From Candidatus Nomurabacteria bacterium (GTDB lineage Bacteria; Patescibacteriota; Minisyncoccia; Phycocordibacterales; UBA9973): a stretch of DNA of 33,311 bases. Positions 15,076-24,162 of this stretch are shown one piece after another (position 1 is the first letter of the stretch; each line of letters starts with the position of its first letter). Position numbers and translations under genes: made by a program. Location: contig CALQYS010000010.1 of the NCBI GenBank assembly GCA_943348755.1, positions 1 through 33,311 on the forward strand. Reading direction: 5' to 3'. The notes beneath the pieces are model-generated. The model had not been told where the DNA came from and did not search any database. It saw only the letters and a list, made by a program, of their open reading frames with translations.

Positions 15076-18000
15076 GTGAATAGGAGAAAACAAGATCTAA
15101 TTTTTTTGACGACTTTTGTCCTACTTTCTTTTTCTATTGCCTTTAATAAACCAAAGTCTTTTTTTGAAATAATTTTTAATAGCTTTGATGGTGTGCAGAA
15201 TCAAGCTGCAGTAGTAGAAGCTCCCCTTTTTGAATCGGATGTAATTACAACTCCCTTGGCTACTCTACCAAGCATTACTAAAATTATTCCTAGGAATTTT
15301 ACCCCCAAATCTAGTTCTAGAAAGACAGCCGCCACCGTTAATTCTACTCCATGTTATGTATACACTCCCGATTACGGTACCCCCGCTGCCACCTTTTCTG
15401 TAACTGTAGCTCGAAGTACAAATATTAGTGATACTAAAATTATTCAAGTGGCTCACCAGAATCCACCGACTATTTTACAGGATATGTATTTTGTGCCGTC
15501 AAATCCTAATTCAAGCTGTTTGTTGTTGTTACTTTACAATGAGGCTGTAGTCGAGTCTTTTGTGGCAAATGGTGTTATTATTCCGGCCATTGAGTGGGGA
15601 TTGTCCTATTATTATAATTCCTACGAGTACTTTCTTACTCCGATGGGTACTTTTTATGCGAATGCTTTTCAGGAAATAGCAGCCAGTACTGTTCAACAAA
15701 GAATAGACAGGGAGGATACCATCATAAGGCATATTGATGGAAACCACACTCTTATTAATCGGCAGGCAAACCATCCAATTTCTTCCAATCCATCTTGGTA
15801 TTACTACGTAGATTCTTCTGGTCCCGCTACTAACTGTCAAAAAATCTCTGGCACGGGCCCTAAAAAGATCATTTTCATGAGAGGGGATGGATGGAACTCA
15901 TGGACAGCTGATTTACTTTGGTATGCTACTGCCGCTCGGGACCAGCTACTTTTTACTGAACCTTTTAAAACACCCGCAGATCAGTTTTCGTTTTACGTCG
16001 ATTTAAAGAAGCAAAGCCAATCAGCCGCACTTACTGGTACTGTGGCTACAGTTAAGGCTCAGTCAAGTTGTATTGTTTCTGCCAATGAAGATGTTACGTA
16101 TGTCTATTTGTATAAAGATACTGGTACAAGTAAGGGGACATTCTCACTGCCAAAATCTTCAAGCGCAAACGGTAGGGTCTCCTTTATTGAGTATGCGGAT
16201 TTTACAAATGCTACTAAGGGAGCCCTCACCATTGTCCGTGAAATCGGTCGTAATATTGGTAATCTTTTTTATGAAGTAAATCCAAGTCCGGCAAGTACAT
16301 CGGTAGTTACGATAGAAAATAACTGCGGGTTCAATCCGTTTACGGCATTTAGGGATTCAGCAACCAATCATATTTACGGTGCGGTTGATCAGAGCCCTTG
16401 TTTTAGAAGTCCGTATTATCGTCCCAATGGAACGAGTCTGATGGGCACTGGTTACAGCTCGTCTTTAGCCGTTACAAATCCCGCAAATAAATTTGACGTG
16501 ATAAGTTGCGGATACATTAAGGCCGGTTTGGCCAATGAGGCTTTAACAAAAGACAACGCTTTGAAATATTGGCCCGCCTGTAAAGCGTTAGATACAGCGA
16601 AAGATGGAATTCCGCCGGTTATATCTACAGCGCAGACGCCGACGATTGTATCAATCTACAGAGCACTGCCTACATCTTATGTACAGAACGGGACTTTAGA
16701 TGTTTCAGAATTAGCCATAACAAGAGGTAGTGAAGCCACAATTATAGGTAGCGGATTCACCTCTACAGGCAATAGTGTTTATCTTACAGATCGTGACGAT
16801 CCCTTAAAAGTATACGATATTACAAACCTAACAAGTTCTAATTCTGGACAAATTTTAAAATTCACCATACCAAGTGAAATACCCCCTGGCATATTCAATA
16901 GGTATTCTGTCAAAGTAGGTGCATTAAATAGCGATTGGAGTAACAGTATTAATTTCGATCTTCATGGCGCTGACCCAAATAACCTTGTAGCGCAGGCCAT
17001 CAAAAAGGGGCAATTTGATTTCTCTTGGTCAGATAATTCATCCGATGAACTTAATTTTGAGTTAGAATCTTTTTCTGAATCGAGAGCTAAATTTATAAAA
17101 ACCGATAATATTAATTCTCAGGTCGGTGTTGTTTCTGGTCCCAGTTCGTTTATAAAGACTGGCATTCTTCCTTCAAAGACAGGTACATATCGTCTGCGGG
17201 CAAAATTTGGGGATGGTGAATATTCTGATTACACAAACACAGTAACGGTTACTAGTCTTCCAAAACCTCTGCCGCCTGTTTTGTCTGCGGTTTCCGGTCC
17301 GAATAATACTATAGTGTTATCTTGGACTATAACGGATGCTGAAGGGATCACTGGATACGATATTGACAGTATCCCTTCGGGCGATCATGTAACTGATGAA
17401 ATGTTAGCTAACCCGGGCGCCTTAACATATTCTTTTATCGACGGATTAACTGAGAGGAGTGATGGCCGAGTTATTACATTGGCATCCAATACAATGTATT
17501 GCTATGTAGTGATTGCTAAGGTTAACCTTGTAAATCGATCTGATGATAGTAATACAGCATGCGCTAGGACTAGTCTTATCGGTATCTCATTTGATATACC
17601 AACTGATCCTTTAGTAGGAAATCAAACCATTCCACTTAATATCGGTAATACAGCCACCGGTCAAATTTCCTCAGTCGATTTTAGTATAGATGGGGTGAAT
17701 GTAGGTACAGATAATTCTGCTCCGTGGAATATGTCGTTTGACACGACTCAGTTTGCAAACGGCACTCATAATATATCTTCAATAATTCGCTACGTATCTC
17801 CCAAACCTCCCACAATTACACCACCTCAACCGATCACAATCAATAATCCTTTACCACCGGCTCCAGTTTTAGATTCATCTAATAGGGAACGCGCAAGTCG
17901 TGGGGATTTTATTGGGGGACGTTCTATAACTGTTACAGGTTCTGGGTTTAGCTCAACTGGTAACCGGGTGCAATTAACAATGCCAACCTCAGTAATTCGA

Positions 18001-18612
18001 GGAAGAAATAATCCTACTAGTATTTTAAATAAAACGAAATTCAATCTTGCGAGTATCATAGACTCACTTGTACCAACTCCGACAACTGTAACTGGTTCAT
18101 TGACTACATATGAAATTAATAATATTCCTAGTAGTACTGGTACGAGTATTATGTTTACTATTCCCGCAGGCATACCTACAGCAACTTATACTCTGAAAGT
18201 TGCAGCATTAAATAGTGGGTGGAGTGAGGGTGTGTCGGTGCAGATTTATTCTAGGAGACTTACTTTGATGGATGAAAGTAAGGGGGCAGGAACAAATCCT
18301 GGTCCAACACCAAATCCAAATCTTCCACCGAATCCAAATGTCACCGCTGGACGTTCTCTCACTGTTCGTATTGTTTCGGGCTCCATTTTTACTCCGACTG
18401 GTAATAAGGTTAAACTTACGTCTTCTAATTCTTCCAATGGTTCACCTCAAACTTATGAAGTTAATAATATTCCTAGTAGTGATGGCAAAAATATCACCTT
18501 TACTATTCCAGCAGACATACCTGCCGCGACGTACGAATTAAAAATTATAACTTCGAATGGCAAAACGAGTCTACCGATTTCTGTAAATATAACCACGCAT
18601 GCAGACCAATAA
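15076..18612 (+). CDS. large secreted protein: M64-like domain lacking HExxH, FN3/Ig-like and IPT/TIG-like repeats
   Basis: N-terminal TM; TEPFKTPADQFSFYVDL and IVREIGRNIGNLFYE; GSEATIIGSGFTSTGNSVYL-type IPT repeats. GTG 15076 preferred over TTG 15058. Confidence 0.75.
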   Translation: MNRRKQDLIFLTTFVLLSFSIAFNKPKSFFEIIFNSFDGVQNQAAVVEAPLFESDVITTPLATLPSITKIIPRNFTPKSSSRKTAATVNSTPCYVYTPDYGTPAATFSVTVARSTNISDTKIIQVAHQNPPTILQDMYFVPSNPNSSCLLLLLYNEAVVESFVANGVIIPAIEWGLSYYYNSYEYFLTPMGTFYANAFQEIAASTVQQRIDREDTIIRHIDGNHTLINRQANHPISSNPSWYYYVDSSGPATNCQKISGTGPKKIIFMRGDGWNSWTADLLWYATAARDQLLFTEPFKTPADQFSFYVDLKKQSQSAALTGTVATVKAQSSCIVSANEDVTYVYLYKDTGTSKGTFSLPKSSSANGRVSFIEYADFTNATKGALTIVREIGRNIGNLFYEVNPSPASTSVVTIENNCGFNPFTAFRDSATNHIYGAVDQSPCFRSPYYRPNGTSLMGTGYSSSLAVTNPANKFDVISCGYIKAGLANEALTKDNALKYWPACKALDTAKDGIPPVISTAQTPTIVSIYRALPTSYVQNGTLDVSELAITRGSEATIIGSGFTSTGNSVYLTDRDDPLKVYDITNLTSSNSGQILKFTIPSEIPPGIFNRYSVKVGALNSDWSNSINFDLHGADPNNLVAQAIKKGQFDFSWSDNSSDELNFELESFSESRAKFIKTDNINSQVGVVSGPSSFIKTGILPSKTGTYRLRAKFGDGEYSDYTNTVTVTSLPKPLPPVLSAVSGPNNTIVLSWTITDAEGITGYDIDSIPSGDHVTDEMLANPGALTYSFIDGLTERSDGRVITLASNTMYCYVVIAKVNLVNRSDDSNTACARTSLIGISFDIPTDPLVGNQTIPLNIGNTATGQISSVDFSIDGVNVGTDNSAPWNMSFDTTQFANGTHNISSIIRYVSPKPPTITPPQPITINNPLPPAPVLDSSNRERASRGDFIGGRSITVTGSGFSSTGNRVQLTMPTSVIRGRNNPTSILNKTKFNLASIIDSLVPTPTTVTGSLTTYEINNIPSSTGTSIMFTIPAGIPTATYTLKVAALNSGWSEGVSVQIYSRRLTLMDESKGAGTNPGPTPNPNLPPNPNVTAGRSLTVRIVSGSIFTPTGNKVKLTSSNSSNGSPQTYEVNNIPSSDGKNITFTIPADIPAATYELKIITSNGKTSLPISVNITTHADQ
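18109..18201 (+). repeat. IPT/TIG-like internal repeat, copy 1
   Basis: YEINNIPSSTGTSIMFTIPAGIPTATYTLKV; 22/31 identical to 18454-18546 product. Confidence 0.85.
18454..18546 (+). repeat. IPT/TIG-like internal repeat, copy 2
   Basis: YEVNNIPSSDGKNITFTIPADIPAATYELKI. Confidence 0.85.
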
Positions 18613-18615
18613 CAG

Positions 18616-18644
18616 TTGACTTTTTGGCCTAAAAAGAGTAGTAT
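18616..18644 (+). promoter_or_regulatory. sigma70-type promoter for secE-nusG-rplK
   Basis: TTGACT, 17-nt spacer, TAGTAT. Confidence 0.65.
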
Positions 18645-18650
18645 TAAAGG

Positions 18651-18672
18651 AGCCCTGAGAGGGGCTTTTTTA
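18651..18672 (+). terminator. terminator-like hairpin directly after the promoter
   Basis: AGCCC TGAGA GGGGCT TTTTT. Confidence 0.7.
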
Positions 18673-18698
18673 AGAGGTAAATTATTTTTAATACTCAA

Positions 18699-18884
18699 AT
18701 GTCTAAAGTTACTGAATATTTCAAAGAAACGAAGACCGAATTAAAGCATGTTATATGGCCTAACAGGCGTCAAACGCTTTACTATACGTTAATGGTCATC
18801 GTTTTGTCTGTGATTGTCGCATATTATCTGGGTGTATTTGATTTTATATTTTCTAGAGGTCTAGAGAAGATAATTAATCTTTAA
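18699..18884 (+). CDS. secE: preprotein translocase subunit SecE
   Basis: YFKETKTELKHVIWPNRRQTLYYTLMVIVLSVIVAYYLGVFDFIF; upstream of nusG. Confidence 0.93.
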   Translation: MSKVTEYFKETKTELKHVIWPNRRQTLYYTLMVIVLSVIVAYYLGVFDFIFSRGLEKIINL

Positions 18885-18904
18885 AATATTAGCATAAATT
18901 TATC

Positions 18905-19447
18905 ATGAAACAGGAAGAACAAGGAGCTAGAAACTGGTATGCTATTCATACGTATGCTGGATACGAAAATGTTGTTTTACGTAATTTGAAACAACGTATT
19001 GATTCTCTAGGTATGAATGACAAGATTTTTAATGTTATCGTTCCGATCGAAAAGAAGATAAAAATCAAAGGAGGTAAAAGAGTAGAGGTAGAAGAAAAGA
19101 TTTACCCTGGCTATGTGCTGGTGGACATGATCGTGACAGATGATTCTTGGTATGTGGTACGTAATACTCCACGAGTGACGGGTTTCGTCGGTGCGGGCGT
19201 GAATCCTGTGCCACTTCGTAAGGATGAAGTAGACTATTTGTTTAAGAAGATGGACGCTGGGACTGCTAAGCACAACATCGACATGACGGTCGGTGAGAGT
19301 ATTTTGATCACTGATGGTCCATTTAAAGATCTGGAAGGAAAGATAAGTTCTGTTGACGAGGAACGTGGTAAGGTGAAAGTGCTTGTTTCCATGTTCGGTC
19401 GTGAGACTCCAGTCGAGCTCGACTTCTTGCAAGTTAAGAAAATATAA
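18905..19447 (+). CDS. nusG: transcription termination/antitermination factor NusG
   Basis: [15 protein letters not shown]...[11 protein letters not shown]...[12 protein letters not shown]...[10 protein letters not shown]. Confidence 0.96.
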   Translation: MKQEEQGARNWYAIHTYAGYENVVLRNLKQRIDSLGMNDKIFNVIVPIEKKIKIKGGKRVEVEEKIYPGYVLVDMIVTDDSWYVVRNTPRVTGFVGAGVNPVPLRKDEVDYLFKKMDAGTAKHNIDMTVGESILITDGPFKDLEGKISSVDEERGKVKVLVSMFGRETPVELDFLQVKKI

Positions 19448-19480
19448 GCTAATCTACAGGTAATAATTTAAAATAAGAAA

Positions 19481-19906
19481 ATGGCGAAAAAAATAACTAA
19501 AAAAATAAAACTACAAATACAAGCGGCAAAAGCTACACCTGCGCCGCCACTTGGTCCAGCGCTTGGTCAGGCAGGCATCAACATCGGCGATTTCGTCACT
19601 AAATTCAACGCTGCTACCGCTAAAATGGCGGGAGACAAAGTTGGTGTTTCTATTACTGTTTATGAAGATCGCAGTTATGACTTTGTGGTAAAAACTCCAC
19701 CTGTCACTGGTCTTATTTTGAAGGCAGCCGGGGTAGAAAAAGGTTCTGGCAAAAACGCTGCAACTAAAGTTGGAAAGATCACTCGCGCTCAAGCACTTGA
19801 AATAGCTAAAAAGAAAATGCAAGATTTAAATTCTAAAGATGATGAAGGAGCCATAAACATCATTGCGGGCTCTGCTCGAAGTATGGGCATAGAGGTGAAA
19901 GGCTAG
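19481..19906 (+). CDS. rplK: 50S ribosomal protein L11
   Basis: [39 protein letters not shown]...[12 protein letters not shown]. Confidence 0.97.
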   Translation: MAKKITKKIKLQIQAAKATPAPPLGPALGQAGINIGDFVTKFNAATAKMAGDKVGVSITVYEDRSYDFVVKTPPVTGLILKAAGVEKGSGKNAATKVGKITRAQALEIAKKKMQDLNSKDDEGAINIIAGSARSMGIEVKG

Positions 19907-19917
19907 AAGTTACTAAA

Positions 19918-20754
19918 ATGTTACTTAAAAAGAAAAGAACTTTAGTCATGGGGATACTAAATGTTACCCCAGACTCTTTTTCTGATGGCGGACTCTATTT
20001 TAAAAATACAGATAAAGCTTTCAAACAAACCCAGTTGATGCTAAAAGCTGGCGCAGACATCATTGATGTCGGCGGTGTTTCGACTCGGCCGGGGTCATTA
20101 CCTGTTAGCGTGGGTGAAGAGATGCGCAGAGTGCTGCCGGTGATTAAAAAAATTCGACAGAAATTTTCAAAAATAATTATATCCATCGATACCAACAAAT
20201 CTGAAGTTGCAGAAGCGGCAATTATGGCTGGAGCCAATATGGTGAACAGTTTAGGTGGTTTTAATTTTGATAAAAATTTAGCCAAGATTGTCGCGGACAA
20301 GAATGTTCCAGCGGTTATTTATCATATAAAAGGTGAGCCTAGGACCATGCAGTCTGGAGAAATAAAATATAAAAATGTGGTTTCCGAAATCAATAAATTT
20401 TTCCGAGAACAAATTACCATTGGAAAAAAGTTCGGTATCAGGAGAGAACAATTTATTCTCGATCCTGGCATAGGCTTTGGTAAATCAGTCGAGCACAATC
20501 TGACCATCATCAGAGAATTAAAGAAATTCACCAAATGGAATTTGCCCTTACTCATCGGTGTTTCCCGTAAAAGCCATTTAGGCAAAGTTTTACAAAGTAA
20601 ACTAAATTTACAAGAAGTCCCAAGTGACAAAGAAAGACTCGAAGCAGGCCTGGCTGAGACTGCTTTTGCTGTTTTGAATGGAGTAAATATTGTGCGGACT
20701 CATGACGTTCTCGAGACAAAAAAATTCCTTGCGGTATTAGATGAATTACGATAA
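19918..20754 (+). CDS. folP: dihydropteroate synthase
   Basis: VMGILNVTPDSFSDGG...GADIIDVGGVSTRPGS...DPGIGFGKSVEHNL...GVSRKSHLG. Confidence 0.95.
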   Translation: MLLKKKRTLVMGILNVTPDSFSDGGLYFKNTDKAFKQTQLMLKAGADIIDVGGVSTRPGSLPVSVGEEMRRVLPVIKKIRQKFSKIIISIDTNKSEVAEAAIMAGANMVNSLGGFNFDKNLAKIVADKNVPAVIYHIKGEPRTMQSGEIKYKNVVSEINKFFREQITIGKKFGIRREQFILDPGIGFGKSVEHNLTIIRELKKFTKWNLPLLIGVSRKSHLGKVLQSKLNLQEVPSDKERLEAGLAETAFAVLNGVNIVRTHDVLETKKFLAVLDELR

Positions 20755-20764
20755 TATGACTTAC

Positions 20765-21439
20765 ATGAAACACCAAACATTTTTTAATCAGCTTTCAGAA
20801 GTAATAGAGAAGAAATCCATTCTCAATCATCCATTTTATAAGTGCTGGCAGGCAGGCAAACTCGAGAAGAGCGAATTACAGGAATACATGAAACAGTATT
20901 ACCATTTTGAGAATGCTTTCCCACGGTTCATGAGTGGAATTCATACAAATTGTGAAAATGCGGAAATGCGTAAAGTCATGTTGAAAGATTTAATCGGTGA
21001 AGAAGGCGAAGCCACGAATCATGTTGATCAACTCATCACTTTCTCCAGAGCCCTAGGTTTGTCAAAAGATGAAGTCATTAATTCCAAAGCGAATCAAAAT
21101 ACTGCTGATGCTATAAAAACATTTTTAGAATTGGCCCAGGACAAAAATATAAAAAAAGGTTTGGCAGCGCTTGCTACTTATAAAGAACAAATTAGAAAAG
21201 TAGCAGAGACCAAAGAACACGGACTCAAAGAATACTATGGAATTCAAAGCGATTACGCCCTTCAGTTTTTTAGGACTCATGCGAAGAAAAATGTGGCTTG
21301 GCACGAACTTTTAGATGAGATGATTTCAGAAAAAGAATATCCTGTTGCCCTTGGTGCTGTTAATTCTCTTTGTGATGCTTGGTGGCACTATCTAGACGGC
21401 GTCACGACTCCATCCATGAAAAAAAGGATGGTCTGTTAA
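20765..21439 (+). CDS. CADD/CT610-like (heme-oxygenase-like fold, PqqC/TenA superfamily) protein, candidate pABA synthase
   Basis: ILNHPFYKCWQAGKLEKSELQEYMKQYYHFENAFPRFMSGIHTNCENAEMRKVMLKDLIGEEGEATNHVDQ closely resembles remembered Chlamydia CADD (CT610); adjacent to folP. Confidence 0.8.
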   Translation: MKHQTFFNQLSEVIEKKSILNHPFYKCWQAGKLEKSELQEYMKQYYHFENAFPRFMSGIHTNCENAEMRKVMLKDLIGEEGEATNHVDQLITFSRALGLSKDEVINSKANQNTADAIKTFLELAQDKNIKKGLAALATYKEQIRKVAETKEHGLKEYYGIQSDYALQFFRTHAKKNVAWHELLDEMISEKEYPVALGAVNSLCDAWWHYLDGVTTPSMKKRMVC

Positions 21440-21445
21440 AACCCC

Positions 21446-22168
21446 ATGCAGATTATTCCAATTAAAACTACGATATTCCGCGCCCACGGAGATTTGTTGG
21501 AATTTATCTTTAAATATATTAAAAAGCTTCCGGAAAAGTCTGTTTTGGTTGTGACTTCAAAAATTGTAGCGCTATCTGAGGGCCGAACAGCAGAGCCTGC
21601 AGGTGAAAAAGGAAAAATTAAACTCATAAAAAGAGAGAGCAGTTTTGCTCTAAAAACCAAGCACACTTGGTTAACCATCAAAGATGGCATGGTCATGGCC
21701 TCTGCTGGTATTGATGAATCAAATGCTGATGGGAAGATAATTTTACTTCCAAGAGATAGTTTCAAATCGGCTGAAACAATCCGTAGGGCTTTGTGTAAAA
21801 AATTTAGCATTAAAAATCTGGGTGTACTCATAACAGACAGCCGACTTTTTCCTTTGCGCGCTGGAGTGGTGGGGGTTGCACTTGGTTACGCGGGTTTCAA
21901 TGGTTTGCGGAACTATATAGGCCAAAAAGATATTTTTGGAAGAAAATTAAAAATGTCCAAAACGGACATAGCAGACAGTTTGGCAACGGGGGCTGTGCTC
22001 TGCATGGGCGAGGGAGAAGAGAAACAGCCACTTGCTGTGATAAAAGACGCTCCTGTCGTTTTTACTAAAAAAATTAATAGAAATGAACTTATCATTGACC
22101 CCACAAAAGACATTTACGCTCCACTTTTTGCCGATTTGAACAAGAATAAAAAAAATGTTAAAAGATAA
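21446..22168 (+). CDS. COG1478 (F420-0:gamma-glutamyl ligase CofE-like) protein, candidate folate gamma-glutamyl ligase
   Basis: VLVVTSKIVALSEGR...LLPRDSFKSAETIRRAL...LGVLITDSRLFPLRAGVVGVALGYAGFNGLRNYIGQKDIFGRKLKMSKTDIADSLATGAVLCMGEGEEKQPLAVI. Confidence 0.85.
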   Translation: MQIIPIKTTIFRAHGDLLEFIFKYIKKLPEKSVLVVTSKIVALSEGRTAEPAGEKGKIKLIKRESSFALKTKHTWLTIKDGMVMASAGIDESNADGKIILLPRDSFKSAETIRRALCKKFSIKNLGVLITDSRLFPLRAGVVGVALGYAGFNGLRNYIGQKDIFGRKLKMSKTDIADSLATGAVLCMGEGEEKQPLAVIKDAPVVFTKKINRNELIIDPTKDIYAPLFADLNKNKKNVKR

Positions 22169-23189
22169 GCCTCCCAAGAAAATACTTACTCCATATTTGA
22201 TCGAACTCATTACTAAATTAGCTCCAAAAGTCGGAGCGAGGGTTGTCATAGAACCACAGTGGGGGATAGCAGCGCAGATAATTTACAGAAATGGGGTAAT
22301 ACGTTCTGTTCGCATGTATTCCCTCGACTTAAACCATATTGCCTCTTCTGACATTGCTCGGGACAAAGATTATGCTAAATTTTTCATGAAAAAAAGAGGG
22401 TATCCAGTTGCAGAAGGCAAAACTGTGCTGGAAGATAATTGGGCCGACGCAGTAAAAAGTAATCAGCGAATTCCCTACGGAGTAAAGTATGCTAAGAAAC
22501 TAGGTTATCCGCTCATCGTCAAGCCAAACAGTAAAAGCCAAGGTTCGGGTGTGTGTCTTGTTCACAACAAGGCTGAATTAGTCATGGGCCTAAAGGAAAT
22601 ATTTAAATGGGATCGGGTGGCTATCATTGAGCGGTACTTGCCTGGACAAGATTATCGGATTGTTGTTTTAAATAAAGAAATTATTTCGGCTTATGAAAGA
22701 ATTCCACTATCTGTCACAGGAGACGGACGATGCTCAATACTTAAACTTCTAAAAGAAAAACAGCAATCTTTTATTAAATCCGGCAGGGATACTAAAATAA
22801 ATTTTAAAGATAGGAGAATTAAATTAAAATTAAAACATGCTGGATATAATCTGAATACTATTTTAGCAAAAGACGCAAAAGTTTATCTGCTTGATAATGC
22901 TAATTTATCTACCGGCGGGGACTCGATAGACGTGACTAACTTCATTCATCCCGGATTTCGTAAAATTGCTATAAATCTAACAAAAGATATGGGGCTTCGT
23001 ATGGCCGGCGTGGATATTATGGTTATAAAAGGGGATATCACTAAAAATCCAGAAGAATGTAATTATTACATTATAGAAATAAATGCTGCTCCGGGGCTGG
23101 ATCACTACGTCACTACAGGTAAAAAACAGAAGAAAATAGTTGAGGCAATGTATTTAAAAGTCTTGAAAGCGCTTGGCAAAAAAGACTGA
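22155..23189 (+). CDS. ATP-grasp amino-acid ligase (RimK/cyanophycin-synthetase-like)
   Basis: KKLGYPLIVKPNSKSQGSGVCLV...IIERYLPGQDYRIVVLNKEIISAYERIPLSVTGDG...YYIIEINAAPGLDHYV; overlaps the CofE-like ORF by 14 nt. Confidence 0.85.
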   Translation: MLKDKPPKKILTPYLIELITKLAPKVGARVVIEPQWGIAAQIIYRNGVIRSVRMYSLDLNHIASSDIARDKDYAKFFMKKRGYPVAEGKTVLEDNWADAVKSNQRIPYGVKYAKKLGYPLIVKPNSKSQGSGVCLVHNKAELVMGLKEIFKWDRVAIIERYLPGQDYRIVVLNKEIISAYERIPLSVTGDGRCSILKLLKEKQQSFIKSGRDTKINFKDRRIKLKLKHAGYNLNTILAKDAKVYLLDNANLSTGGDSIDVTNFIHPGFRKIAINLTKDMGLRMAGVDIMVIKGDITKNPEECNYYIIEINAAPGLDHYVTTGKKQKKIVEAMYLKVLKALGKKD

Positions 23190-23192
23190 TAC

Positions 23193-23295
23193 AGCAAAAT
23201 CATTAGTAAATACAGCACGGATATTTTTTTACTAAAAAATTCCTCGTGGGAGCTTACGTCGCGCTCCCAAGTCTGTATTTACTAATGATTTTGCT
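23193..23295. repeat. palindrome-bracketed dispersed element, copy B
   Basis: Perfect 23-bp arms AGCAAAATCATTAGTAAATACAG / CTGTATTTACTAATGATTTTGCT; 57-nt core is copy A's core in reverse orientation. Confidence 0.93.
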
Positions 23296-23324
23296 TTCTC
23301 TCCTTTTTGGAGTATATTAAGGAA

Positions 23325-23831
23325 GTGAAAAAATCGACTAAAAAATTTGCAAAACACCAAAGGCCCACTTGGGACGAGTATTTTTTGCAAATGGCTGAGC
23401 TTGTCGGTTCTCGGGGCACTTGCGATCGTGGATATGCGGGGACGGTAATCGTCAAAAACAAACGTCTTTTGGCAGCTGGTTATGTCGGTTCACCTGTTGG
23501 ATTGCCACATTGCGACGATGTTGGACATGAAATGCATACTGTTACCAATGAAGAAGGTTTAGTTTCAAGACACTGTATTCGTACTGCGCATTCGGAAACA
23601 AATGCGATAGCTAACGCTGCGCGTTTCGGTATAGCGATAGATGGCGGGACAATGTATTCGAAAATGGTGGCTTGTTATGCATGTGCGAAAGTTATCGTGA
23701 ACGCGGGTATAAAACGTTTTGTGGCGTCTCAAGACTATCATGTAAGTGCCAAAACTAAAGAAATCTTCAAAAAAGCTGGCGTCAAACTTGATATTATAAA
23801 TAAAAAAGTTGAATCATATAAAGATCAATAA
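23325..23831 (+). CDS. dCMP deaminase (ComEB-like)
   Basis: CDRGYAGTVIVKNKRLLAAGYVGSPVGLPHCDDVGH...HCIRTAHSETNAIANAARFG...MVACYACAKVIVNAGIKR. GTG 23325 preferred. Confidence 0.92.
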   Translation: MKKSTKKFAKHQRPTWDEYFLQMAELVGSRGTCDRGYAGTVIVKNKRLLAAGYVGSPVGLPHCDDVGHEMHTVTNEEGLVSRHCIRTAHSETNAIANAARFGIAIDGGTMYSKMVACYACAKVIVNAGIKRFVASQDYHVSAKTKEIFKKAGVKLDIINKKVESYKDQ

Positions 23832-23832
23832 C

Positions 23833-24162
23833 ATGTCCATAGATTTCAAAGAATTACAAAAAGAAATAATGAGGAATAGGAAAGAGAAAGGTTTTGCTAA
23901 TGACATTACCAACGACTTTTGTCGTGCATACGAAGAACTTTCTGAAGCATTTTCTCGATACAACAAGGGGCAAGATGGGGTAGCAGAAGAATTTGCTGAT
24001 GTGATCATCTTTCTTCTCGGTATGTCTTATAATCTGGGTTTCGATTTAGAAAAAGAGCTCGTAGCCAAAGTGGAAAAAAATAAAAAGAGAAAATACAGGA
24101 AAGAAAAGTCTCCTGGCGGTAAAGATATATTTATTCGTATCAAGACTCCTGAAGATCCTTAG
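23833..24162 (+). CDS. MazG-like nucleotide pyrophosphohydrolase
   Basis: FCRAYEELSEAFSRYNKGQDGVAEEFADVIIFLLGMSYNLGFDLEKELVAKVEKNKKRKY. Confidence 0.85.
   Translation: MSIDFKELQKEIMRNRKEKGFANDITNDFCRAYEELSEAFSRYNKGQDGVAEEFADVIIFLLGMSYNLGFDLEKELVAKVEKNKKRKYRKEKSPGGKDIFIRIKTPEDP

Noticed and set aside
20741-20764. Extended start of the CADD-like ORF
   Set aside because: Lies inside folP coding sequence; MKHQTFFNQL at 20765 matches the family N-terminus better.
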